Origin: Pararge aegeria
Taxonomy: Eukaryota; Arthropoda; Insecta; Lepidoptera; Nymphalidae
Assembly (NCBI RefSeq): GCF_905163445.1
Contig: NC_053184.1
Coordinates: 558,001-622,000 of the forward strand
Direction: 5' to 3'
DNA: 64,000 nt
This document shows positions 1 through 11,500 of this stretch, piece by piece. The translations under genes were made by a program, and so were the position numbers. The notes beneath the pieces were generated by a model. It saw only the letters and a program-made list of their open reading frames with translations, made no database searches and was not told the origin of the DNA. Positions within the stretch are counted from its first letter, which is position 1. Every line of letters begins with the position of its first letter.

Positions 1-165
1 TCTCCCAAAGGAACTGAACTTAATGTGGGGATAAAAAGTATCCTATATTACTTCTAACACTTCCAAGAATATGTGTACAAAGTTTCATGAGGATCGGTTA
101 AGTAGTTTTTGCGTCAAAGCGTAACAAACAAACTTACGTTGACATTTATAATATTAGTATTATTT
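1..165 (+). repeat. Lepidopteran interspersed repeat fragment (TTTATAATATTAGTA tail)
   Basis: The stretch contains a phrase like 'gtttcatgaggatcggttaa' followed by 'gtaacaaacaaac' and 'atttataatattagta'. I recognise this combination as a dispersed non-autonomous element common in butterfly and moth genomes. Related pieces occur at 6530-6700, 21510-21770 and 22970-23030 in this window. The 5' end lies outside the window. No coding capacity is seen. Confidence 0.6.
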
Positions 166-1101
166 ATACTTCTAAAATTTCAATACGCCTCGAAGCGCAC
201 TGGAGCCGATTACTCATCGTAACCAAGGTCATTATTCGACAAAAAACTATCATAATGACTATGTAGTCAATTTGACGATTGATCATAAAAAAAACCAAAT
301 GTCCAAATCCGTGATATTCTATGGTGAGTACTATAATATAGGTATTTTAGACATGTAGTAATAATTGAAAATTTGTAAATTACACTGGGCGTTTCACTTT
401 CAGAGAACGGTGCTACACTTTTACCGTTTAACTTGGGAATGGTGATAAAATTAAAAATTGATTATAAGTGTTGTAACCCTATAAATCGTGACTTGTGGTC
501 TGTTTATATAAACTCCACATCGAATTTGGCTAAAGTATAGTTCTTATATAGGCATACATTCAATTCAATCGTTATTCTCCTATTCCAGTTGACGCAAAAG
601 TTAAATTTATCTGAATGAAACGTCTTATAACACTATACCCAATACCTTATGTTACTTAATTAAAATATCAGTGGTAAGCATGAATTTATTTAAACAACAT
701 AATACTATAACACTTTTAATAAACGTGGAATAAATTATTTTAATTAGGTAGTTTAGTACAATTTTTTTTAACATTGCGTAGATCTTGTTATGTACATGTG
801 ACAAAAAATTACCTTAACATACTTATCTTTTAACCCTTATTCTTCAATGTTTACACTAATAACCAATAACTAGTTACGAATGTGTTTATATTCAATATAT
901 TGTAATGTTTTTTTTAAGGTTTTCTTGCATTTGTTTAGTTTAAACTACACTAGTTTCATAACAGTTACAGATATAGAAAGGGCATACATCGAGTATTTCA
1001 ATTTTTATTGTTACCAAGTAATGTGTTGCTATTTATACACTAGCGACACTCAATTTTGAACTTTATTCCATGTTTTTTAAAATGCATTTTGATTCCTACG
1101 G
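166..1101. other. Non-coding 3' flank
   Basis: AT-rich sequence without a plausible exon on either strand. The only signal noted is the polyadenylation motif at 1062-1067, which serves the minus strand. The rest shows nothing recognisable. Confidence 0.5.
1062..1067 (-). terminator. Candidate polyadenylation signal AATAAA
   Basis: The plus strand reads TTTATT, so the minus strand reads AATAAA. It lies about 35 bases after the stop codon of the candidate terminal exon at 1102-1172, a normal distance for a short 3' UTR. The motif is common by chance in AT-rich DNA, so it is only supportive. Confidence 0.4.
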
Positions 1102-1172
1102 TTAACTAATACTGTTGTTGTTCAACAATGGTGCAGAGTCCTCACTCTCCGATTTCTCACTGTCACTGGTCA
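1102..1172 (-). CDS. Candidate terminal exon, acidic Ser-rich tail with dileucine motif
   Basis: On the minus strand a strong acceptor (ttttcttacag) opens a frame that encodes about 22 residues, rich in Ser, Asp and Glu. It includes SEKSESEDSAPLL and ends NNNSIS followed by TAA at 1104-1102. The acidic serine cluster just before a dileucine resembles a cytosolic sorting tail (DE-x-x-x-L-L type) of membrane proteins. It begins with the last two bases of a codon, matching the one-base overhang left by the open exon at 3657-3510. I do not recognise the protein family. An exon of this kind with tract, open frame and nearby polyadenylation signal is unlikely to be chance, but its 5' partner is uncertain. 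Confidence 0.5.
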
Positions 1173-3509
1173 CTGTAAGAAAAATATAAAATATAATTTA
1201 CGTACTAAAATACACTAAACAACTGTTAGAATGGAAAACTAAAATGTGTACAACATACAAATGGACATGCAAATGGATATGAAGCAATACTCAGAATCAC
1301 TAAGACAAGCCGTATGTATGATGGAAAAATTAAATATCATTCTACAAATAGTTATTCACAATTTTCATTGCATGAACTTTACCTAAACTAAATTGCAATA
1401 ACTATATTATTTTTAGTTGCCATTACCTACAGTAAATATTGAGAAAGGTGTACACAATTTTGAATCCACTATAGTTTAAGGTTTTTAAACTTCATGCTGA
1501 CACGCGCTAAACTAAAACTGAAAATATACGCAACAACTCTAGGTTTTATTATTTCATATGTTGAATTAAAGGGTTATGCAGACTTATCAGTGACACTACC
1601 GTCAGGGGCATAAACCTACTAGAATGAGGCACACCTTCAGTGCTTTGGAGTATACCCCGACGGACGCACGAAAAGACAATCAGGAAAGACTGAACACGAT
1701 ATGTCTGAATATACATGTTATCAAGTTTTAAAACGGGAAAAATATATTTTTCCGCTATTTAAAAAAAAAATTTAAATATGAAATAATTACCCTTTTTTAT
1801 ACATATATAAATATAAAACAAATTAATCAAATAAAACGCAAATGAACTGCACTAACCTGAACATCCACAAAACTTGTAATATTTATAAACTAGAAATAAT
1901 CAAGCAAACCATAACATTGACTGCGTTACTCAAATGAATACATAAACTTAAAGGCAAGGCCAAATAACGGCGTCAAACCTGCGTCCTTAGCGTCTAAGGA
2001 ACGACCAATCAGAAGCAGCCTGCGTTTGCGCAAGTCTTGTGATTGGTCTCCCGCAGCACACAAACTCGAAAGCCGCTAAGTACACAGTATTCGGCAGCGT
2101 TGCCTTCGCTTAGCTAAACTGACAGCTGAGCTGATAGTGCTATCCTTGTCAACAAGGGACAGTGGGAAAAGGACGCGGCTATTTTCGTCTGTCAGATTAG
2201 TTTGGTTGCGTGCAACTGAATTTGTTTTTGATTATGAAGTGCTGAACAAGTTTGCAATCAACACTGTTTATGTGCACTCATCACTTTTAGGGCCCGTTTG
2301 GGTTATGTGTGTATTTGAATGGAACCAAAGAGTAGAAGAAGAATTACAATCCTGGAACACAGGTTTATTACTTTCCTACAAGTTCCTGGACTGCAATATC
2401 ACCTGGCTACGTACGGAACGTTGAATCTTTCGATAAGTCTTTGTCGTATTGTTTCTAGAAGGCATTGCTTTGATTCCATACAAATCGTAGTTAACTAGAA
2501 CGCGAAAAAAAGCTAGGAAATCCCACACGAGACCCTATCAGATTTAATCAGGATGATGTTATATTTTCCAACATAATTTAATATTGAGATTGCCCAGTCT
2601 ATATTTAACGTACTTATTCTTTGACAAAAGGTTACGTTATATAATTAACAAACACAAAATGCACAAAGTAACTTTATTTAGTCTTACAACGACGCGACGC
2701 TGCAGTTAAAGGGAAGATTACTAACTATTGAAAATAAAGTGAATTTCGACAAGTGTACATTGTTACAGTATTAAAGAAAATTAACTTTAAGTACGGTGCA
2801 TAGGGAACTCTCAATATCGAATGCGAGCAACGCACCGCAGTGGCAGCATAGTTACCTATTCCGCTCATTCACTTTTATTCCAATACGAACTTCATTCGAT
2901 GTGCAGTTTAGAAAGTAAACACATTTAACATATTGACCTAGTATACTGATCGAATCCGCAGATTGCATGCCGATCTAATACGAATAAAAGTCACTTGGTC
3001 TATATAGCAAAATAAAACAAGTATCTAAAATGTACATTTGCTTATATTTGACATAAAAAATACACTCCACAGTGCTATACAGTCCTGTCGCGTGAACATT
3101 TATAAACTATATTAACACATATGTACACCGCCTTCCGCTAAAGGCGCAAATTACTCTAATACAAATCATGTTTACCACACAGACTAAAGGAGAAAGATAG
3201 ATGAAACGGCACAGAAGTAGCCCATAAGCCTACCAACTTATACGCGTTACTTAAAATATACAAACCTCTGCAGCAGTATTACGGGCGAATGCAACATAAA
3301 GCGATAATATTCCTTAAAGTTATAATACACGTATTCCGATTTAGTAAAATTCGTTTCGTCACTGTAGTCAGGTTTCAGCAACATCCTGCTGTGACATTGT
3401 TTTTATTTCTTAAGGTGTGTCCTGATTCTTCAACTCATTAAAGGGACAGTCGAAAGAAAAATTATTAATGATCGGGGATCGTAAATTTTCATTTGAATTA
3501 AACACTCAC
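1173..3509 (-). other. Putative intron of the small membrane-protein gene
   Basis: This 2.3 kb lies between the two candidate exons. It is AT-rich except for a GC-richer patch at about 1970-2350 with two CCAAT boxes. No further exon with matching splice sites was found on the minus strand. A plus-strand open frame at 2137-2424 lies in the GC-richer patch and may be part of an independent transcript or chance. Confidence 0.35.
2003..2048. promoter_or_regulatory. Paired inverted CCAAT boxes, promoter-like patch
   Basis: GACCAATCAG occurs at 2003-2012 and the opposite-strand version TGATTGGTC at 2040-2048, so two near-perfect NF-Y-type CCAAT boxes face each other 27 bases apart. The surrounding 1970-2200 is richer in G+C than its flanks. 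CCAAT boxes usually lie 60-100 bases before a start site, which would place a plus-strand start near 2100-2150. No downstream exons were identified, so the transcript is unknown. Confidence 0.35.
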
Positions 3510-3657
3510 CTTTAATTATAACATCAATAAAATACACGTTTAACAAAAGGATTGTAAGAAATAGGCGAAAATATGAGTTGATGTCCAACTTATTGACAGA
3601 TTTCGATAAAAATATTCTCGCATAGTGTTGTTCGCCAGTAAGTACGCAGACTATCAT
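3510..3657 (-). CDS. Candidate first exon of a small single-pass membrane protein
   Basis: ATG at 3657-3655 opens 49 codons and ends at a good donor (AAAG/gtgagt), leaving one base. An in-frame TGA lies three codons before the ATG, so this ATG would be the true start. Residues about 28-47 (for example YFRLFLTILLLNVYFIDVII) form one hydrophobic helix after a basic and polar N-terminus. Joined to the exon at 1172-1102 the phases match and give a protein of about 72 residues: short N-terminus, one membrane span, acidic tail with dileucine. I do not recognise a homologue. In AT-rich DNA a hydrophobic open frame of this length can arise by chance, so confidence is modest. Confidence 0.35.
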
Positions 3658-5407
3658 TTTCCTTCAATCTGTGACAGTTAAAAACATTTGAAATTAACAA
3701 GTCTATTTTAATATTTCATATTCACACAATAAAACAATGTTCGAACAGGGGGTAACTATGTAACAACATCTTTCGCTCTTCTTTACCTCTAGTATTAATT
3801 CGTAGTCCATTTTAAATAGGTCATAGATATAATACAATATTATGCCATCTCAAATTACGAAAAGATGACGTGATTCGTATTTTTCTTTCGAATATCAAAA
3901 CTGCACTTCAGAGTAAAATGTACTGCATTCTCAAGCGCCCCTAGCGGAACGATTGGAAATTAAATCCGAAGTGCAGCATATAGCACACGAGGAAGCACTT
4001 ATGGTGCAGTTTACTTTGACATTAAAATGGCGATATTCGAAAGAGAAATCGCGAGCGTGCATCTCATACCATACGCAAAAGAGGTTCTAATGACGTCAGC
4101 TGCATGTACGGCATTCAGTTAGACGGGAACGCGTTGCTTGCATCGCTTTTCCAGTATGCGATAGTAGGAGATTGCAAATCTTGAAATATTATATATCTAG
4201 ATAATCTATCAAAATAATAAGATCTCACCCGCGATTTGGCAAGCTATTTTCGTTACTTTCCTAGAAAGTAAACCACATGATTGCGCTTCTCGTCCAGTAA
4301 AATAATAGTGACGGAATATCATAGTTAAAGTAGGAATCGACATCATATAACCAAAAAAAGTCATACATTCCTTCTCTTACATTGTGCAGTCCGCACGTAA
4401 AGTGCACTACATTGATACAAGTAACAAATGATTCTGTATAAATTTTGAAACACCTGTATTTATATGTATTGAGTTGTTTTAATTTTTCAAAAATATAAAA
4501 ATTTCGGGGACTGGAACAATTCTGAGCATTATCAATCAAAGTATTAAGATATTCAGGATTTATCAAAAAGATAGATATATTAGTTTAGTTACATATGTTT
4601 TGATAGCGCAGTGCAAATTCGTTTATCCACTTATCAGCAATTAAACTAACAAACAGCTGTCAAGTTAAATTAGCACATCCTTTGAATTATTTAATTCTGG
4701 ATTCGTGAACAATCGAATTGGCCAATGACTTAATCTATTTGGTATCCATGAAGAATATGGTTATTCTTATTATAACAGTTTTTTCTAGTGTTATATATTG
4801 AAGATAAAAGTGCAATTTGGTGTCATACAAATCCTACACTTATAAAAGTTACAGTTAATAACAAAACTGTCAATTTAGTGTAAGATTATACAGCCAAATT
4901 AGCATCAGTTTAGGTATGTTAAGAAAGTGTAGTATCAAGAACGAGTTATATAGCATGTAATCTATTGAGCATACATTATTCTAATAATATATAACACCCA
5001 TATATGTTTCTACATAGAAATAGCATAATTAGATGGATATTTTGAAGAATTGAAAATTGAAATAGATTTAAAGTCGTTAAACGCTTAAAATATTTGGGCA
5101 TGACTAAATTGACAAAGAACTATTCAGATGTTTTTAGATTTATATATCATTTTACGTATATTTTGCTCTATGTATTTGGCTCTTTATATGGCCACTCACG
5201 GTTTAATTTTCAAAGAAAGTTTGAAATCAACATTCTTACCCGTTTATTTACCAATATTGTTGCAACATAATTCATCCAATCACACATCAATATTTTCAAT
5301 TCTTTCTCATTAGCTTTAGACAATGCTTTTATGATAGTATTTAGGATTCAGGTGTTATTAAGAAGCGTTTTAGCGTTTATATAAATATATTACCATTTAT
5401 AATATAC

Positions 5408-5948
5408 TAGGGTTGTAACGAACGTAGAAACTCAGTTTTACTGCTTAATTTTCTTATTATTATTTTTTAATTTTTACTCTTATTCTAATCATGCAAATGG
5501 GGATACATGATCTTCCAATGGCGTATATCACTCGAGATAAAAGTGAAGTAAAACACTTAGTTAAATAGTTGGTATCAGGTATGTGGGATACCACGAAAAA
5601 AAAAAACGTTATCGATAGACAGCGAAACGCGCCACAGGAACAGTATAACTTGGGCTTTGATGCTTCCATACCATCATTATCTGTGGATATGCCTATGTTA
5701 ATAGAAAACATGAACTTAAAAAAAATATTCAAAGAATTATAAAATAAAATCGACATCCGTTGCCCGTTTGACGACAAAAGAAACTGTCATGCCATGACGG
5801 CATATGGAACCATTTTAATACCCAGGGGTTGTTTAAAATTCTTTAACTTTTTTATGCATTATTAATTCTAATATTGACTTTTATCTGCCGTATAATAAAA
5901 TTCAGGTTATGAGAATTCAACACTTCTGAAATATTCGTTACAACCCTA
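5408..5948. mobile_element. hAT-like MITE with 15-bp terminal inverted repeats
   Basis: The left end reads TAGGGTTGTAACGAA (5408-5422). The right end is its exact reverse complement, TTCGTTACAACCCTA (5934-5948). Start with TAGGGTTG is typical of hAT-superfamily ends. The 541-bp interior has no transposase frame, so this is a non-autonomous copy. A clean 8-bp target duplication is not visible, which may reflect age. Confidence 0.6.
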
Positions 5949-6529
5949 ATTATTATCATACATAGACTAAATACATACAAATCATAAAGATATACACCAG
6001 ATATAATAGATAAATAGCTTGTATATGTATCTAATATACAACAATCACAAGTCAAGACAGTTTCGAATGTACAGCAATCTTATTTAACTATACCGATCAG
6101 CCATTTTGAATTTTCAAATAAAAAAAAGAGAACATAATGATATATCTAATATATAATATTAGTTTATAAAATCAACGTCAATCCCTATTCTCACCCATTA
6201 CTGAGAACTCTGACATCACATCTCATTCTTTAAGATGATGAGATATAGTTTTTAATGATCTAATAAGTAGAACCAACTCTGTGTTGTTAATATAAAGTTC
6301 TTTAAAAAAGATTTTTTTTTATTATTATTATGTATTAACAACAAGTAGAAATTGGTTTTTGGCATCGGACCTCCCCTACCTAACATGAGCAATGTAAAAT
6401 TATCAAATCCTCAGATCCGTAATTATTTTATAAATAAATTTAGATATTTAGATTCTTCTTTGTGTTTAGTAGATTAGAAACTGATGGAAGGACTCAACAG
6501 TGCGCAAGGTTATATGAATACTAATATCA

Positions 6530-6700
6530 AAAGGCAAGAGCGTGTTTGTCTGTCTGTTCTTCCTTCACGCCATAACTAAGCAACCTATCAACTTCATTTT
6601 CAGCATAGAGTTAATTGAAAGAACGGAGAGCAACATTGGCTACTTTTTATCTCAGGAGAACAAATGGTTCCTATATTTGAAATTTTCCGTACTTGAATTG
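6530..6700. repeat. Interspersed lepidopteran repeat fragment
   Basis: Text such as 'tttgtctgtctgttcttcct' followed by 'ataactaagcaacc' and a 'ggctactttttatctcagga' phrase matches the family also seen around 21535-21660. It is non-coding. Confidence 0.45.
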
Positions 6701-7311
6701 TTCCGGTATTTGAAAACTTAAAAGCTGATTGGATATATTAAATTAAGATATTCATATAGTTATTCCCCGTATAGCGGTGGAATCAAAGATCACACAGCTA
6801 AGCTAGGTACAACTCAGTACATTCTTTACTGCATATCAAGACTAGAGAAGCTTACAGTTAGTTCATACAGGATTTATTGTATTGAATAAGTCTTCATGGG
6901 TCATGTTATTTTATAAGACAAGATATAGGTAGAGTGTGTGCATTATGCAGTTCAATATAGGTGTCGTTCGCGCCACGAAAGTTGAAAAGGCGGCAGAGCA
7001 TTTCCGAGCAATCCTTATGTAAGGGTCAAAACATTAGACCCTTACATTGCCTGTGTAAGTGTCAGAAAATATGTCTCCTGTATGACGTTTATCTATTTAA
7101 GATGCTGAGTATTTTAACATAAGGTTCAAACAAAATAGTCTATTATTCAATCTTTGAAGTTACCTGTAACATAAATTTACTGAAAGATTTTCAAAGTTAT
7201 TTATTAAAATTTTGGTTTCAGGGATTACTGATTATTTTGGTTATGTTTAATTTTTCAGGCTAAGGGATCAAAACGGAGAAGGCGCAGCAACAAAACATTG
7301 TGACATGCGCA

Positions 7312-7495
7312 TTTTTACTGTGAGATGGTGATAACAAAAAAAACACCCGGCTTAGTTTGTTGTGGGCTCTTCTTAGACCAGGCCGCGTTTGGAACCCTCG
7401 TAGCTCTAGGTTTAACTTGGCGAACGAAGTTACAATTATGTAAACATATATGTATGAACGCTTCATAAGTGCCTGTGATAGGCCTACATGGATTG
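7312..7495 (+). mobile_element. LINE 3' UTR fragment
   Basis: This block is the reverse complement of 57240-57440. Both carry the landmarks ctgtgagatggtgataac, a 'gggctcttcttagacca' phrase, and a 'cctgtgataggcctacatg' end. At 57470-57661 the same element family is preceded by the C-terminus of a reverse transcriptase, so the block is the 3' untranslated tail of a Jockey/CR1-like LINE. Confidence 0.55.
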
Positions 7496-7929
7496 TAGCA
7501 TTTTAGGTCGCGTAAAAATGTAGTCAAACGCGTTAAGCCTTTTATGTATAACTGAGTAACCAACGTTTCCATATCCTAAAATTTGAACATTTTTACAAAT
7601 AGGGAAAATAGATCAGCGCTATTATAATAATTCACTTTAGTAATACAACAATCAAGACATTGTTATAGTTTACTGAAAACTATATCTACTATAAAAAAAG
7701 AACTCTCTTGTCTGGATGCGTCACGATGCACACTACAATTGAGGAGAAATGGGCAGGGTGTATGGCGAGTTATATTTTACCACTAGCAACACACGCAACT
7801 TACGTTCCGTATTTCCCCACGTAAATTTCATAACAATTGTATCCCCTATTGCGATCTAAAACAATAACCAAAATAAGTTATATAAATCTCTAGTAGGTAC
7901 TTCAAGCGTGAAGCGTTTTAAACTTCACA

Positions 7930-7935
7930 TTTATT
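7930..7935 (-). terminator. Candidate polyadenylation signal for the CEPT gene
   Basis: TTTATT on the plus strand gives AATAAA on the minus strand, about 380 bases after the CEPT stop codon. A second TTTATT lies at about 7942. No closer AATAAA was noticed. The assignment is by position only. Confidence 0.3.
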
Positions 7936-8314
7936 GATCAATTTATTTATCAGTTATCTAAGTTAAGTCTGAATATAGTTCTAGCCAATTGGATGCTAGG
8001 AAGTGCTAAGAAATTCAGGCTTCCTACTACTAATTGTATTAACGAGTGAGGATGGGAAATATACTTTGCAGTTTGCGTTTGAATTTGACTTTTGAATCTC
8101 GGGCCATTATTACTAATTATGTAGGTCGACATTTCAACGTTCGTGACGCGAGCTAAGCAAGTTTCATTCGAAGTGTTGTAAATGTGGCGTTACTACGACA
8201 GTAGTCCAACGTATGAGAGTCAAACATGTAGGTATCTATAGACGTGGCAATAAATCGGCTGCCAACCAAAGTTTGTGTTAGGAGTGGTCACGTCTGATGG
8301 TGCGGGACGTGGGT

Positions 8315-8512
8315 TCAAACGTTGGGCTGTTGTCGCTTGTTGTGTTTGGCGGAGGGGCGCCGATTCGTACCGTTCCGCTCCGGCTTGGGCGACGGCGGCG
8401 GCTGCGCGGCGTGCGGCGGGTACGGGATGCGGAACAGGCGGATGTGCAGATGTTCACAGATCTCGAAGCAAATCTGTCCGCAGTAGCGCATGAGATCCGC
8501 ATACACCCATAG
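8315..8512 (-). CDS. CEPT1: CEPT exon 7 (C-terminus)
   Basis: Acceptor gtttcag opens a phase-0 frame of 65 codons ending in TGA at 8317-8315. It begins LWVYADLMRYCGQICFE, then the conserved histidine phrase HLHIRLFRI, matching human 'HLHIHVFRI'. A Pro/Arg/Lys/Asn-rich polar tail follows, likely cytosolic. The tail is more GC-rich than the surroundings and is probably poorly conserved. Confidence 0.93.
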   Translation of the reverse strand, partial: LWVYADLMRYCGQICFEICEHLHIRLFRIPYPPHAAQPPPSPKPERNGTNRRPSAKHNKRQQPNV

Positions 8513-11500
8513 CTGAAACAATAGCAGATTCAATGCCGAGGCCAATAATATACAAATTTAAGATTAAGATAATCCCCGACTTTCAATATAGTGCACATTA
8601 TTCTACTAATGAAGACATTTCATTCGATACACACAAAATCAAAACTAGCAAGCGCGCACGCAAGCACGCACGCACGCACGCACCAAACACTTATGGGTAT
8701 GAAATAAGGGATAAATATTTTTATGGGAAAATATTAAGTGTCTTAATGTACGAATTACACACGGACGAAGTAGCCAGTTAAGTTAAATATAAATCGTGAG
8801 GATTCACCTTGATTTACCAAGTTACAGTAACATAATTTAATGGCTTAAATTATTAGAAATGTCTAGTAACTTATCCAGAATAAAAAAAAATATATGTGTT
8901 TAAGAAGGGATGTAATACTTACTGTACATAGCCAAAGCACATAGTACTCTGGTATTGCGTTGTTGAAATACTGGTTGAGGAAGAGCATCGCCGGCCCGAG
9001 AAGCGACCAGTCGTATAGCTCCATCTCGCTCTTGGTCATGTGAGCCACCTAAAAAGAGAATGGTTTATGGTCGACCGAATGTATTTAAGGAGTTTTTGTA
9101 TATAAAAATAAGCAACTGGTAGAATTTGAGACACATTTTTGTGAATATTGAATAGACCACAATCTGTACGGTGTACTGATCTGCGGTAGAAGGAATACAA
9201 AGATTGAAGAAATTATACATTGCGACGTACAGACTATACGTCTGAACGTCACAATGTATAAATCTTAGCTTGCTTCTATCCAATGTATGTAACATTCCAA
9301 AAACAATATGTAATCGGTGTACTGAGCCTCCCGTTTTTTAATGCTAGTCAACAATATATGTTACAATAACTCACCACAAGCCTATTAGTGACTTTAGCGC
9401 CGACCATTCCGAATGCGAGAATATACAGCGCAGGGTGATTCTCATACACGTGCGACTCGCTCTTCTGGAAGATGATGAACGCCGGGACAACCACCAGCGA
9501 GAACGGTATCACCGGGGAGAGGATGCTGGTGCCCTGGAGAGAGGTGACGCTGTAGCGAGTTCTTGGTCGGAATAATCCACAAAACCTGCTTTACAACTTT
9601 TGTAATATTCTCTCACAATAATCATTATTTAGTGCAAATTTTCATTTTAATTTTGGGCGTTTGACTGCAACCTTAATCGGTGCTTAAATAGAAGCGCGCC
9701 AATCTAAAAATTTGTTGACACCTATTCTCTTTTGGTGCGATTGGTATATGCCAGGTGGCAATTTGCTTAGGGTTAAGACTACAGAAAATATTTTTCTTTT
9801 TAAGTTACATTTTTTTTTTTTGCCGAAAAAAACGAGAAGAGCAATTTTAAACCCAGCTTTTTCAAAATTGCAGCGGATATTCCTTATTTAATTTAAATCA
9901 AATTCAATTAATTATTTGATTATGGTTACAAATTAAGTTAACCACAAAAGCTGTAAACACAAGTTTGTTTGTTGAAACACAGTTGGCGACAAGGCAACAC
10001 AAAACAACACATGCATACAATGTACACGTCTAGCTACAAGTAAGCTACAACATGCGAGTTAGTAAGGAAAAAGAAAGTTAGAAAATGATAACATATGATA
10101 TTACATATACATAAATGGAATACATTGCCAAGAGTATAATATTGTGGAAGAACTATCTCACAAAGACCGCTTGGCAAAAGTTGTAGCACATCATACACTG
10201 TTTGGTTTCCCGCACACGCTAATATTATTGTCAATATACTGCATATTGTCAATAATATTGCGTGTGAGGGCCTCTGAAGAGTTGAAGTATTTTGACTGCG
10301 TGCGGGCAGCCATTCGCCCGGCTTATTGCGTTCACTTGAGATGTACCCGACTTAGGATAAAGACGCTATCGGTACAATGCGCAGGTACAACTGAGGCTAC
10401 GCGGTTTTCGTGAGATAGAATGACTGTTGAGGTTACTACACTAATTGCCACGATGACATTTACAACCGGGGAAAACAGGATTTGTAAGTTTATGAGAACA
10501 TAATGTAACTGTATAACACCTAATTTTTTCTTACATTTCTTACTATAAAAACAATCTTTCAATTACTTTTTAGTGTAAAGTTCGTTTCATAAAGAATATA
10601 TTATTTGATTTAGTTATTATTTTTTTGTTTTTCTTTAATTTTTTAAACATATATAATTTTCTGTGTGTCGTGTACAATAACAGTATTTATTTATTCATAT
10701 TTTACACTAAAAAGTGTTGAAAAGATTGGTTACATAATAAGACAAGTTAGGAAAATAGAGTGAACGTTTTAGGTGCATCTAACGCGCTGCAATTGCGCAT
10801 GAAATTGTCGCCGCAGGCAAAGGCTGTAGTGTGTTTATGTCAATATATGTTAATGAACGAATCACAGACTAAAGAGAAAAAAATAGACAAAAATTATACG
10901 GGCTGTGTTGCAACAGATATAAATCGAATGTAGTTCAAGGTATTTTGCTCAAAAATTTTATGTCGCGTAAGCATTCAGGTTGTGAAGGTAGTCAGGTAAT
11001 AACTGCATGACGCAAAGAAGCGGCTTTGTATTCAACATGTATTTTTCGAGACACTTAAGCAAAAACAAAACTAAACGAATGGCCAAATTTAAATTATTGT
11101 TACAGCAATAGAAGCCCCAATTGTAAAAGAATCACATATACTATTGTTTCACGATTATGATTTTTTCAGTGTCGAATTCAGTATTGAGTATTGGTTTGTT
11201 AAATATTTTTCATTCATAATTTTCTTTTCGCACTGTCCTTAGATAAAAACAAACCAATCATGTATAAAAATTTCGTGACCGGGGACGTTTCGCAGTGATT
11301 GCATTGCGTTGCAAATGTTACCTTATAATAATTTTTCGACGGCGACTATATTTCATTAGCGTTGGTACTTCACAGTCTACTGAATCAAAGACTACTGCAA
11401 TGCAGTGCGATTCAATTCGTTCCCGCGTTTGTTACCCATAAGGATTCATTGGTCATGTAGTTTTCATTCTGGTTACGGTTGTTTTACTTTATTTCGTTAA

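Larger units (their letters stand above)
3658..8314. other. Intergenic region with repeats and the 3' UTR of the CEPT gene
   Basis: No convincing exon was found. The region includes a consensus cAMP-response element TGACGTCA at 4091-4098, a hAT-like MITE at 5408-5948, an interspersed repeat at 6530-6700, and a LINE 3' fragment at 7312-7495. The last few hundred bases before 8315 are probably the 3' UTR of the phosphotransferase gene. Remaining sequence is AT-rich and featureless. Confidence 0.5.

Noticed and set aside
4261..4566. 101-codon minus-strand open frame
   Set aside because: AT-rich, with no recognised domain and no clear splice partners or promoter. It is probably chance.
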